This document shows positions 17,843 to 26,818 of a DNA stretch of 64,000 bases, piece after piece. Position 1 is the first letter of the stretch. Every line of letters begins with the position of its first letter. The notes under the pieces are model-generated. The model saw only the letters and a list, made by a program, of their open reading frames with translations. It did no database searches and was not told the origin of the DNA. The stretch is from an uncultured Atopobium sp. (GTDB lineage: Bacteria; Actinomycetota; Coriobacteriia; Coriobacteriales; Atopobiaceae). The stretch lies in assembly GCA_946997485.1 (NCBI GenBank), contig CAMPVF010000005.1, forward strand, positions 1-64,000. Direction: 5' to 3'. The position numbers and the translations under genes are program-made.

Positions 17843-18901
17843 CTACAAATGCAGCGGTGCTAATCCCGGCTTCCACGGCAGCGGTATAAAGTCGCTGCGA
17901 TAATCAGCCGCGGCACACAGCGCTAGCCCCGTAAGCAGGTCGTGTTCACTTACGATAATGGAGTTAAACTTCATCGACCGAATAAGCTCAGCCAAAATAA
18001 TCGCACCGGAGAAAATAACCGACGCGCGCTTGCTTTGCAACCCGGGCCACGTTTCGAGCTCGGCCAGCGACATAGTGCTCATACGGCAAATGAGTTCTTC
18101 GATATCGTCCAACGTAAGCTCGTGCAAATGTACCTGCGAAGGATCGTAGGGCACAAGCTGCTTTTTCATAGCAACAAGCGACGTAGGTGTACCCCCGCAC
18201 GCAATAACATGCTTGGGCTCAAGCCACAAAATGCCTTCTTCGTCAACAGCATACGAAAACTGCTTGTGCGCATACTCACGCGCACGCTGAACGCACTCCG
18301 GCTTTGGCGCGCCAGCAGCAGTGGTATCGGTATAAATGCCAAAACGGTCGCTCACGCGCCTGCACCCAATGGAAAGCGACATGATGCGCTCAACCATGGG
18401 CACACGATGGCATGCGTTGGTAGTTACCACAGGTTGTGTGCGATAGCCTGCTTCTTCGTCGAAGGTATAGCGCCCAACCGCCAGCTCGGTAGAGCCACCG
18501 CCATTATCAACCGCTAAAATTCTGTCGTCCATAAAGTCTTGGCACACGCCAAAAAAGGTAAGGCTACCTTCGGTTTTGCCGCCAATAACCTGACCAATAA
18601 GACCACGCTGCTCAAGCCCGCTTATAAGTGGTTCAACGTTTGACGACTCACGCGCCGCCGCGGTTAAAATACAAGTAGCATATTCTACCTGCGTATCCTT
18701 CATAATAACAAGATAGTCATCAATGCAGCGGAGCACACGCGCAATAGCCTCGGGCGTAAGGCTGCCTGTATCGGTAAAGCCTTTGCCCAAATCGCAAATG
18801 GTTGAGCGGCGCTGTTCAAACACAATAGGCGTAGTATCGGTTGAAAAAATGCCCAGTCGTACGGTAACGGTACCAATGTCAATGCATGCAATTTTAGCCA
18901 T
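17843..18901 (-). CDS. Exopolyphosphatase / guanosine pentaphosphatase (Ppx/GppA family)
   Basis: 352 aa. The ASKHA-type N-terminal phosphate loop (IDIGTVTVRLGIF) and the second motif DNGGGSTEL are both intact, as are a central GCRRVSDRF region and a C-terminal ACGGTPTSL element. Ppx/GppA enzymes remove terminal phosphate from polyphosphate or pppGpp; which one cannot be decided. At 352 aa it is the short two-domain form found in actinobacteria, without the HD extension. The ATG at 18901 is preceded by AGGTGG at good spacing; a GTG at 18910 would overlap that site. It follows the mfd-mazG-divIC genes in the same direction after a 314-bp gap. Confidence 0.88.
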   Translation of the reverse strand: MAKIACIDIGTVTVRLGIFSTDTTPIVFEQRRSTICDLGKGFTDTGSLTPEAIARVLRCIDDYLVIMKDTQVEYATCILTAAARESSNVEPLISGLEQRGLIGQVIGGKTEGSLTFFGVCQDFMDDRILAVDNGGGSTELAVGRYTFDEEAGYRTQPVVTTNACHRVPMVERIMSLSIGCRRVSDRFGIYTDTTAAGAPKPECVQRAREYAHKQFSYAVDEEGILWLEPKHVIACGGTPTSLVAMKKQLVPYDPSQVHLHELTLDDIEELICRMSTMSLAELETWPGLQSKRASVIFSGAIILAELIRSMKFNSIIVSEHDLLTGLALCAAADYRSDFIPLPWKPGLAPLHL

Positions 18902-19090
18902 AAAAACCACCTAAAGATGTTGAACCGAATAGTTGCGCGGATAGGTGCGGTGTATGTGTACGTAACAACCATGCTGAGCATGCACACGGGCTGCACAGGC
19001 CAACCATGCAACCACGCTGCACACGGCAACACGCAGCGCACGCACACCGCCGTATTAACTATAGTACGCATTGCCGCGCGCGCGACATAC

Positions 19091-19114
19091 AAAACGGTAA
19101 ACGGCGTATACCGT
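19091..19114 (-). terminator. Possible terminator after DivIC/FtsB-like gene
   Basis: On the minus strand ACGGTA (19109-19114) pairs with TACCGT (19094-19099) and is followed by four T in total. Stem is short. The surrounding 18902-19215 gap holds no gene; it is rich in GCAC/TGCA short repeats. Confidence 0.35.
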
Positions 19115-19215
19115 CCGTAAGCGGAAGTGGGCTGGTATTACCATACGTGTTGCTGAATGCAACCAAGCAGCGCAAAGCAACCGCGCAGCTCAGGTCTACT
19201 GTTTATTCCAGGTGC

Positions 19216-19866
19216 CTACTGTTTATTCCAAGTTGTAAGCGGATCGTACGCAAACAGCGTATCCAACATCGTTTGCAGCCAGTCGCGCTTGTCGTCGTAT
19301 TCAAGCTTCATATCGCGCGCAGGGTCGTTTGGCTGCTCTTCGCCCTCAACCGTAACACCCACCTCGCCCGGACTCACATACCCGCGCAAGCGCGCCTCGT
19401 CCTCAATGCCCTCTTGCGTAAGCAGTTTGTCACGCTGAGCTGCAAGTTCGTCATTTTTTTGTTGAATAAGTTCGTACTTTTGCTGAAGCACTTCGCCCTC
19501 ACGCTGAGCTACATAAAATTCGCGAAACGGCACGAGAATACCCACGATTACGATGGCAACGATAACAAGTCCAATAACCAGCCTATGGGTAAAAAGTGTG
19601 CGGATTATGCCTGCAAGCTGCGCAAACTGAACCGCGGCCGAGTGGCTGTTGCGCTCGCGTTGCGCGCGTTTATAGCTTTTGCGCGTAGGGGCACGCCTAG
19701 CTGTGCGCGCAGGCGTTGCAGGCGCAGGCGCTGCAGGTGTAAGCGCTGTAGGTGCAGGTGCGGTAGTCGCAGTATTCGCAGGTGCAGGTGTGTGCCCAGT
19801 TTGCGCAGTATGCGCAGGCATAGCCACGCGCTGGTGTGGGCGCTGCTGAGTAGAGCCATTGCGCAT
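19216..19866 (-). CDS. Septum formation initiator, DivIC/FtsB family
   Basis: 216 aa. A disordered Ala/Pro/Thr-rich N-terminus (about 75 aa), a basic stretch, one transmembrane helix (LVIGLVIVAIVIVGILV), then a coiled coil (EGEVLQQKYELIQQKNDELAAQRDKLL) and the EDEARLRGYVSPGE motif typical of the family. In other bacteria these bitopic proteins link FtsQ/DivIB and FtsL to activate the SEDS-PBP septal synthase. ATG at 19866 follows AGGTGA at good spacing; a GTG at 19875 overlapping the mazG stop (GTGA) is an alternative. Long Ala/Pro cytoplasmic tail is common in actinobacterial versions. Coupled to mazG and mfd. Confidence 0.85.
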   Translation of the reverse strand: MRNGSTQQRPHQRVAMPAHTAQTGHTPAPANTATTAPAPTALTPAAPAPATPARTARRAPTRKSYKRAQRERNSHSAAVQFAQLAGIIRTLFTHRLVIGLVIVAIVIVGILVPFREFYVAQREGEVLQQKYELIQQKNDELAAQRDKLLTQEGIEDEARLRGYVSPGEVGVTVEGEEQPNDPARDMKLEYDDKRDWLQTMLDTLFAYDPLTTWNKQ

Positions 19867-19871
19867 ACCGC

Positions 19872-20960
19872 TCACCTATCCTCACCCGCTGCAGCATCGC
19901 CCGCTGCAGCGTCACACGCGCGGCGAAATGCGTGCACGTACGTGCGCAGCGACGTTTCGGCGTCCAGTTTGGCAGCATCGGCGCTGCACACCACCAAAAA
20001 CAACAGCTCACCTAAGGCGGTGTTAGCAGCATCGGCCGCGCCGGATCCCAGGGCGGCGGCGTATGCGCGCTCTGCTATGGCAATTTTTTCTTGCACGTCG
20101 GTGGCAGTGCACGGCAACATGGATAGTTTGCCTGCGCGATGGGCGTGTTTTTGCGCGCTCATAAGGGCGGGAAGCGCCAGAGGAATAGAATCGAATACGC
20201 TAATCTCTTTGCCCGAAACACGCTCTTTAGCTGCACGTTCGCGCTGTTTTACGCGCTCCCACACGGCTTGTACGGCGTCGGGATCTTGTGCGGCGGCAGC
20301 GTCTTGCAGCGCGTCTTGCACCGCGTCGGCTTTTTTCTGCGCATCCGCAGCGGTTGAATTAAGAGCGTCGTTCGGGTTGTCGTTCGCACCTACCGCGCCG
20401 GCAGACGCGCCACCCGCGCCGCTACCCGCAGCCGCGCCGTCGTCCTCGCCCGCATCTCCACACGGATACTCGCCAAACACGTGCGGGTGCCTGCGGATAA
20501 GCTTTGACGCAAGCGCGCGGCACACATCGTCAATCGTAAACGCACCTTCATCGGCGGCAATTTGTGCCTGCAAAAGCACCTGCTCAAGCACGTCGCCAAG
20601 CTCTTCAACCATGTCCTCACGCGTGCCCGCCTCAATTGCATCAATCGCTTCGTAACACTCTTCCAAAAAATGCTTCGTGGTGCTGCAGTGTGTTTGCTCA
20701 AGGTCCCACGGGCAGCCATCGGGCTGTCTAAAACGCCACATAAGACGCACCAAGCGGTCGAAATCTGCGTGCGTGGTTGGTGCGGCGGTGCGCGCTGCAA
20801 TAGCTGCATCAATCGATGCTTCCCATGCCTGCGCCGCGCGCCCGCCTGCACAACCAGCGTGTTCTGCACGACCTGCTGGAGCTGCTGCGCTCACTGGAGC
20901 TACCGCACCCGCTGTACCTGCTGCGCTCGCTTGTTTCCCTGCATTAGCCACGATGATCAC
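19872..20960 (-). CDS. mazG: Nucleoside triphosphate pyrophosphohydrolase MazG
   Basis: 362 aa, longer than E. coli MazG (263 aa) because of an Ala/Gly-rich N-terminal ~50 residues and an Ala/Gly/Asp-rich linker. The first MazG domain (about 66-165) is intact: CPWDLEQTH, then LEECYEAIDAIE and the metal-binding EELGDVLEQVLLQ. The C-terminal copy is weaker (ALGELLFLVVCSADAAKLDAETSLR). MazG hydrolyses NTPs to NMP and pyrophosphate, cleansing pools or lowering ppGpp signals. It starts at a GTG that overlaps the mfd stop by 17 bp, and its own stop overlaps the possible GTG of the next gene, so translation is probably coupled through mfd-mazG-divIC. Confidence 0.92.
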   Translation of the reverse strand: MIIVANAGKQASAAGTAGAVAPVSAAAPAGRAEHAGCAGGRAAQAWEASIDAAIAARTAAPTTHADFDRLVRLMWRFRQPDGCPWDLEQTHCSTTKHFLEECYEAIDAIEAGTREDMVEELGDVLEQVLLQAQIAADEGAFTIDDVCRALASKLIRRHPHVFGEYPCGDAGEDDGAAAGSGAGGASAGAVGANDNPNDALNSTAADAQKKADAVQDALQDAAAAQDPDAVQAVWERVKQRERAAKERVSGKEISVFDSIPLALPALMSAQKHAHRAGKLSMLPCTATDVQEKIAIAERAYAAALGSGAADAANTALGELLFLVVCSADAAKLDAETSLRTYVHAFRRACDAAAGDAAAGEDR

Positions 20961-23900
20961 TCAATTCTTTTAGATGCAGCACAACCTGACGCACAACGCC
21001 CGACGCTGCAAGTGGATACACCAATTTCTTAGTTTTAGGATAAACGATTACTCGCTGGGCACGCAGCGCCACAGCACGCTTATATGGAACCTCTATACCA
21101 AGCAGGGTGAGTTTGTGCATAGCAACCGCAACCGTTGTAATGCCCAGCTGCGTGGCATACACGCGAATGCGCGCGCGGTCAAACAAATTTTGCGCCGGCT
21201 CCTCCATGTCCCCGCATTCTTTGGTAATGGTTTTCTCAAGCTCATCAATTGTTTCGATATCGGATGCATACGCAAGACGGCGATACCACACAACGCGCAC
21301 GTCTACCTCGGGAATGTAGGCTTCATCAAAGTAAAATGGGGCCGAAATATTAATAACAACATCGCTTGCAACGTCGTCTTGGTGCTGGCCGCGAATGTCG
21401 CGCACCGCTTCAGAAAGCATATGCGTAAACAAGTCGAATCCAACACTCGACAAATTGCCGTGCTGCTCGGCGCCAACAAGCGAGCCCGCACCACGAATTT
21501 CGAGGTCTTTCATAGCAATGCGCATACCGCTGCCAAGCTCCTGATGCTCGTAGATGGCCTCAAGACGGCGGCGCGCTTCATCGGTAAGCGGCTGTGTTTC
21601 AGGGAACATAATGTAGGCGTACGCCTGCAGCCTCCCCCTACCAACACGGCCTTTGAGCTGGTATAACTGCGCAAGCCCAAGGCGCTGAGCATCTTCGATA
21701 ATAAGCGTATTAGTATGCGGATTATCAATGCCCGACTCAATAATTGTGGTAGCAACCAGCACATCAATTTCGCGCTCGGCAAACGACAACATAACGTCTT
21801 CAATTTGCGCGGCCGACATCTGCCCGTGCGCAACGCCAACACGTGCTTCGGGCGCAGCACTGCGCACGCGCTCAATGGCCTGGTCGATAGTAGCCACGCG
21901 ATTGCTCACGTAGTACACCTGCCCCGAGCGGGCAAGCTCAAAGCGAATAGCATCGCTTATTACATCGGCATCCCACTCGCCCACATGCACAATAACCGAC
22001 TTGCGGCCAGGCGGCGGCGTTAAAATAAGGCTCATGTCGCGCACACCACTCATAGCCATCTGCATGGTGCGCGGTATGGGTGTTGCCGAAAGCGTAAGCA
22101 CATCTACCTGCTCACGGATGGTTTTAAGCTGCTCTTTATGCTGCACGCCAAAGCGCTGCTCTTCGTCGATAATAACAAGCCCCAAGTTGGCGGGGTTTAC
22201 GTCTGACGAAAGCAAGCGGTGCGTTCCAATAAGCACATCCACATCGCCCGCACTAAACCCCTCAAGTGCACGGCGCTGCTCAGCCGGCGAAATAAAGCGC
22301 GACAGCACGCGAACACACAGGTCAAAGGGGGTAAAGCGCTCAAAAAATGTTTCAAAGTGCTGCTGCGCCAAAATAGTGGTTGGACACAGCACCATCACCT
22401 GTTTGCCATCCTGGCAGCACTTAAACGCAGCGCGCAGGGCAACTTCGGTTTTGCCAAAACCAACATCACCACAAAGCAGCCTGTCCATCGGCTTTGCCTG
22501 CTCCATGTCGGCTTTAATGTCGGCAAGCGCACGCTCCTGATCGCTGGTAAGCGCATAGGGAAAGCTCGCTTCCATGTCGCGTTGCGCCTGGTTATCATAC
22601 GAAAATCCATGGCCGTGCACCGTTTGACGACGCGTATACAAATCAACCAAATCGAATGCAAGCTTTTTTGCCGAAGCGCGCGCACGGCTGCACGCACGCG
22701 ACCAGTCGGCACAATTAAGACGTGTAAGCCGCGGGTGAGAAGCGTCGGGGCCAATGTAGCGCGTTAACCTATCTACCTGCTCAAACGGCACGTAGAGCTT
22801 ATCGTCATTAGCATAGATGAGCAAAAAATAGTCGCGCGGCTTGCCACCCACATCCTGCCGCACAATTTTCTTAAAAAGCGCAATACCGTGCGTGGCGTGA
22901 ACAACATAATCGCCCGGCTTAAACGGAAAGGTAAGCTGCACCGGATCGATACGCTGAAAACGGTGGTGTTGCGGATTTATGTGAATGCTCAAATCGCCAA
23001 TAGAAAGCACGGCAAGGCGCGCCTTGGGAATAATAACCCCCGCGTGAATGGCGTCGTTCAAAAATACCACACGACCTGCAGGTAAACGCGTTGCATGCGC
23101 GTCCTCAAGCTCACGGGCACTGGTAAACGAAATGCCCTCATCGGAAAGGCTGAGCTCAAGCGCATGTTGAGCATCGCGATTGGGAACAGCAAACACCACA
23201 TGCATGCCGCGTTCAAACAGCTGACGAATGCGTTCGGTGAGTTTTGTTTGCGAGCCAGCAATATGCGGCTGCTCAGCCACCACGCTATGCTGCGTTTTTG
23301 CACCAACACGCGCAAATGACGACATCGAAAAACGCTGCTGCGAACCAAAGTCGAGCTGCTGGCAGGGGGTATACAGTCCCTGCATTGAGGCGCGGGCATT
23401 TTGAGCGCGCTGCTCTATATCGTCGTAGGCATGCTGGCAATCGTCGAACAGTGCACGCGGCTCGGCTAACACCACGCAGGTAGAAGCATCAATATAATCA
23501 ATCGGACTCGCAGACGCGCCATACAACTCGCACAACAAGGCATCCGTGTAGGCCGTATAGCAGCCGTTTTCAAGGTGCTCAAGCTCTGTTTGGAGTGCGG
23601 CGTCTTCCTGCGCCTTGTCAAACAGCGCGGTGCGCGCGTGAGCAATTGTTTCGGGGGTAAGAGCCACCTCTTTGCACGCAAACACCTCAAGTGTTTCGAA
23701 CGGTGCAATTGTTTGACCTGTAGCAGGCAAAAAGCTGCGTATGGAGTCGATTTCGTTGCCAAAAAATTCAATGCGGACGCAGGTTTGTTCGGTTGCCGAA
23801 AAAATATCGAGTCTATCACCCTGCAAACAAAACATACCAGGCTGCGTAAGATCTCGCGGTGTTGCTGTGCGCTCGTAGCCCATAGCAAGCAGCGTGCGCG

Positions 23901-24360
23901 CCACATCGGAAGGCTGGTGCTCATCGGCAAGTGCAAGCACAAAAGGCGACGTATGTGCACTCGTGGTGGGCGGCAAGCGACGCAGCAGAGAGCGCGCACT
24001 TGCAACCACAATGCACGGGGTGCCCGCGGCAAGCATATGCAGGGCTTTTGTGCGCGCGGCAACCACCGCTGCGGGCGCACACTCATCACTCCAGGGCATA
24101 TCGCTTCTATTGGGGTAGGTGCACACGCACTCTGCCCCAAGCCAGCCGGCAAGCATCGACGCAGCACGTTCGCACGCTTCGTCACCTGCAACAACGTACA
24201 AATACGGTCGCGGCTGCAGCGCCCACAACGCCGCAAGTATGAGCGTGCGCGCACTTTGCGAAATTTCGAGCGTGCAATCCTCGCCGTGCGCAAGCGCCTC
24301 AAACGCCTGCTTAATTTCGGTACACGTGCATAATTGCTGTGCGAGGGTGGAAATAACCAT
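20944..24360 (-). CDS. mfd: Transcription-repair coupling factor Mfd
   Basis: 1138 aa, the usual length of Mfd. N-terminal UvrB-like module, RNA-polymerase-interaction domain (VVHATHGIALFKKI and following), then an SF2/RecG-like translocase with Walker A LCGDVGFGKTEVALRAAF, DEEQ box IIDEEQRFGVQHKEQL, TLSATPIPRTMQMA and motif VI QLKGRVGRG, ending in the TRCF domain. It removes stalled RNA polymerase at lesions and recruits UvrA. The open frame extends 30 codons upstream, but the ATG at 24360 shares a base with the preceding stop (TAATG), so reinitiation from the amylase gene is likely. Confidence 0.96.
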   Translation of the reverse strand: MVISTLAQQLCTCTEIKQAFEALAHGEDCTLEISQSARTLILAALWALQPRPYLYVVAGDEACERAASMLAGWLGAECVCTYPNRSDMPWSDECAPAAVVAARTKALHMLAAGTPCIVVASARSLLRRLPPTTSAHTSPFVLALADEHQPSDVARTLLAMGYERTATPRDLTQPGMFCLQGDRLDIFSATEQTCVRIEFFGNEIDSIRSFLPATGQTIAPFETLEVFACKEVALTPETIAHARTALFDKAQEDAALQTELEHLENGCYTAYTDALLCELYGASASPIDYIDASTCVVLAEPRALFDDCQHAYDDIEQRAQNARASMQGLYTPCQQLDFGSQQRFSMSSFARVGAKTQHSVVAEQPHIAGSQTKLTERIRQLFERGMHVVFAVPNRDAQHALELSLSDEGISFTSARELEDAHATRLPAGRVVFLNDAIHAGVIIPKARLAVLSIGDLSIHINPQHHRFQRIDPVQLTFPFKPGDYVVHATHGIALFKKIVRQDVGGKPRDYFLLIYANDDKLYVPFEQVDRLTRYIGPDASHPRLTRLNCADWSRACSRARASAKKLAFDLVDLYTRRQTVHGHGFSYDNQAQRDMEASFPYALTSDQERALADIKADMEQAKPMDRLLCGDVGFGKTEVALRAAFKCCQDGKQVMVLCPTTILAQQHFETFFERFTPFDLCVRVLSRFISPAEQRRALEGFSAGDVDVLIGTHRLLSSDVNPANLGLVIIDEEQRFGVQHKEQLKTIREQVDVLTLSATPIPRTMQMAMSGVRDMSLILTPPPGRKSVIVHVGEWDADVISDAIRFELARSGQVYYVSNRVATIDQAIERVRSAAPEARVGVAHGQMSAAQIEDVMLSFAEREIDVLVATTIIESGIDNPHTNTLIIEDAQRLGLAQLYQLKGRVGRGRLQAYAYIMFPETQPLTDEARRRLEAIYEHQELGSGMRIAMKDLEIRGAGSLVGAEQHGNLSSVGFDLFTHMLSEAVRDIRGQHQDDVASDVVINISAPFYFDEAYIPEVDVRVVWYRRLAYASDIETIDELEKTITKECGDMEEPAQNLFDRARIRVYATQLGITTVAVAMHKLTLLGIEVPYKRAVALRAQRVIVYPKTKKLVYPLAASGVVRQVVLHLKELSDHRG

Positions 24361-26522
24361 TAGGCGTCTTTCTGACTGGTGTCCTTGTTGGTATCGGTGC
24401 TGGTAGATGTGGTTGTATTGGTGCTGGTAGCGGTGGTTGCCCAAGCACAAGCAGCTTCGTTATATGGGTGAATGCAACGCAGTGCATCGCAGTTTTTTGC
24501 TGCATACAGCACGCGCGCGCCAAGCGGCTCAACCTCGAGGTGAAGCATGTCGCCAGCCAGTGATACTTCGCGCTCACCGATCCATTCGTAGCAGTGCTGC
24601 TGAGCTGCAGCAGCTGCCGCAGCATCCGCACCGTCCGCGCCATCCGCCGCATCATCCGCCACGCCATCAGCGCCACCCGCAACATGCGCGAGCATCGACG
24701 CAGCTGGAATATCCACCGCTTGCGCCAGCGTGGGATGCGTGTTGATGAGCAGGCACATGGTGGCATCTTCGCTCGAACGCCATACACCAATTACGTCAAA
24801 ACCAAAGGAGTGCACAACCAAATCGCCGCAGGTAAGCACACTAAGCGCACGTCGAAGCGCGAGTGCGGCCGTGTACGCCGCATACACGCGGTTGTTTTTT
24901 TCTTCCCAAACAAAAGGCGCGCGACAAAACGGGTCACTATAACCCTGCAGGCCCAGCTCATCGCCGTAATAAATGCAGGGAACACCAGGCAAGCTCATTT
25001 GCAACAGCGCAGAAAGCCACAAGCGCTTTTCAGCAAGCGTACGAGCAGCATCGCCCAAGCGATAACGATATTTGTCTTCTTCACTCAAATTTTCTTTTGC
25101 GGGAGCATCGCCGAGCAGCGTAAGTATACGCTCGCGGTCGTGACTGCTCAGCAAATTGAGCTCAGCATAAAAAATATCGCGCGGATAGTTTACCTGCAGA
25201 GATTCGATTGTTTGTGCCAAGTAATCGGCAGAACTTGCGCGCGTCATATACGCAATAATTGCCTGACGCAAAGGGTAGTTCATAGTTGCATCAAGCTCTT
25301 TACCCTGAAAATACCTGCGCAAACCGCCGTGTGAGTGCTTGTGCGAGGCATCTTCCCACACTTCGCCAATAACAACAGCATCGGGCTTTTCGGCAAGCGC
25401 CGCGCGTTTAATGTCTTCAACAAACTCGTCGCTAATCTCGTCTACAACATCAAGACGCCATGCGCGCGCGCCACGACGGAGCCAGGTGCGAACAACGCCA
25501 TTCTCGCCACAAATAAGCTCGCGAAAACCGCGGCAACCGTCCTTAAGAGCAGGCAAATCGCTAATGCCCCACCAACTTTTGTAGCTGCCATCTTCGTAAA
25601 AATCAAACCAATCATGATAGAGGCTCTCGGAGTGCGAAGCCGGAAGTCCGGGGTAATTGCCGTACGCGTTAAAGTAGCGCGAATCGCGACCCACGTGGTT
25701 AAACACGCCGTCGAGCATAATAGAAATGCCGTGCTCACGCGCCCTATCGCACAGGGTAATAAAGTCCTCATCGCTTCCAAGCAGCGGGTCTACGTGCATG
25801 TAGTCGGCGGTGTCGTAGCGATGGCTTGAGCACGCCTTAAAAATGGGGTTCAAGTACAAGCAGCCAATGCCAAGCGATTCCAAATAATCGAGCTTGTCGA
25901 TAATACCGCGCAAACTTCCGCCGTAAAAGTCCCACGCTTCCACGCTTCCATCAGCGGCGCGCGTGTACGATGGGTACGTGTTCCAGTTGTCTACCAGCAC
26001 ACGCGCAACGCCCTTATGCGGACGAGCAAGCGCTTCGCGGCAACGCTCTTCCCATTGCGCATCGCGGTTAAAGCGGTCGGGAAAAATTTGATACACGATG
26101 GAGCTTGTATACCAGCGTGGCTGCTGAGTGCGCTCGTTGTGATACACGGTTATTTGCCAGCCTGCAGGCTCGCCATACACAAAACAGCCCACGCCCGGCT
26201 TATCGGGCTGAGCTGCTCCGTAGCGCCACACATCGCCGTGCTCCGACGTTACCTGAAAGCTGTACCACATAATTTGCGGCTCATCAAACGAAAGCACAAC
26301 CTCGTAGCGGCTGCCGCCCGAAAGCTCAGCCAACAGCGCGTCATCGGGCGTAACACGGTACATATCCAGCACTTCTTCTTTGGTGTCACTCCACAAACGC
26401 AGCGCCACGCGCGAGGGCGAATCGTCCCACACATCCAGGGCAATGCGCATCTGTTCGCCCATATCAATTGCCCCCGGACAGCTGCGGTAACGCCTATCTA
26501 AACTATTGTGTTGAGCTCTCAT
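24360..26522 (-). CDS. GH13 alpha-glucan hydrolase (neopullulanase/maltogenic amylase type)
   Basis: 720 aa, no signal peptide, so cytoplasmic. An N-terminal beta-sandwich (about 20-130) precedes a GH13 barrel. Catalytic residues are visible: nucleophile D358 (AWRLDVVDE), acid/base E387 (VVIGEVWED) and H461-D462 (LLSSHDRER); region I is IMLDGVFNHVG. The pattern IYQIFPDRF with an N-terminal domain suits neopullulanase/cyclomaltodextrinase-like enzymes acting on maltodextrin or on limit dextrins from glycogen. Near residue 640 the C-terminal domain carries an unusual Asp/Ala-rich insert (DDAADGADGADAAAAAAA). The start has GAGGT at good spacing. Lies downstream of the glycogen operon in the same direction, and its stop codon overlaps the mfd start. 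Confidence 0.88.
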   Translation of the reverse strand: MRAQHNSLDRRYRSCPGAIDMGEQMRIALDVWDDSPSRVALRLWSDTKEEVLDMYRVTPDDALLAELSGGSRYEVVLSFDEPQIMWYSFQVTSEHGDVWRYGAAQPDKPGVGCFVYGEPAGWQITVYHNERTQQPRWYTSSIVYQIFPDRFNRDAQWEERCREALARPHKGVARVLVDNWNTYPSYTRAADGSVEAWDFYGGSLRGIIDKLDYLESLGIGCLYLNPIFKACSSHRYDTADYMHVDPLLGSDEDFITLCDRAREHGISIMLDGVFNHVGRDSRYFNAYGNYPGLPASHSESLYHDWFDFYEDGSYKSWWGISDLPALKDGCRGFRELICGENGVVRTWLRRGARAWRLDVVDEISDEFVEDIKRAALAEKPDAVVIGEVWEDASHKHSHGGLRRYFQGKELDATMNYPLRQAIIAYMTRASSADYLAQTIESLQVNYPRDIFYAELNLLSSHDRERILTLLGDAPAKENLSEEDKYRYRLGDAARTLAEKRLWLSALLQMSLPGVPCIYYGDELGLQGYSDPFCRAPFVWEEKNNRVYAAYTAALALRRALSVLTCGDLVVHSFGFDVIGVWRSSEDATMCLLINTHPTLAQAVDIPAASMLAHVAGGADGVADDAADGADGADAAAAAAAQQHCYEWIGEREVSLAGDMLHLEVEPLGARVLYAAKNCDALRCIHPYNEAACAWATTATSTNTTTSTSTDTNKDTSQKDA

Positions 26523-26582
26523 TATCTACCTCTTAGTGTGTTTACTCGTATAGTTGGTATATCATTCAAAACAAAACAGCAT

Positions 26583-26627
26583 AACCCCGCGGTACAAACC
26601 TTGTGCAAGGGCTGTACAACACGGGTT
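26583..26627 (-). terminator. Hairpin between glgA and the amylase gene
   Basis: Nested inverted repeats: AACCC/GGGGTT outside, GTACA/TGTAC in the middle and CCTTG/AAGG inside. The minus-strand 3' side lacks a tight T run (CTGTTTTGTTTTG follows a few bases later), so it may be a weak terminator or processing site. The rest of the 296-bp gap contains no gene. Confidence 0.45.
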
Positions 26628-26818
26628 TTGTATAGAGTTATATCTCATATATAGTACACGTACTTGCGGCAGATAACGAGCATGGTGCACACACGCACGC
26701 ATAAAAGCACGTATAATGCATGATTGTGCAGGCGGCACGTGCGCAGGCATGGGTGCATGCAAGCGTGTAGGCATGGCTGCAGCAACTGTTGGTATAGCCA
26801 TTATTGTTGCGCGCAGCA

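Noticed and set aside
19006..20655. 549-codon open frame on the plus strand
   Set aside because: Lies antisense to the well-supported DivIC-like and mazG genes; composition is that of a reverse-frame shadow in GC-rich DNA.
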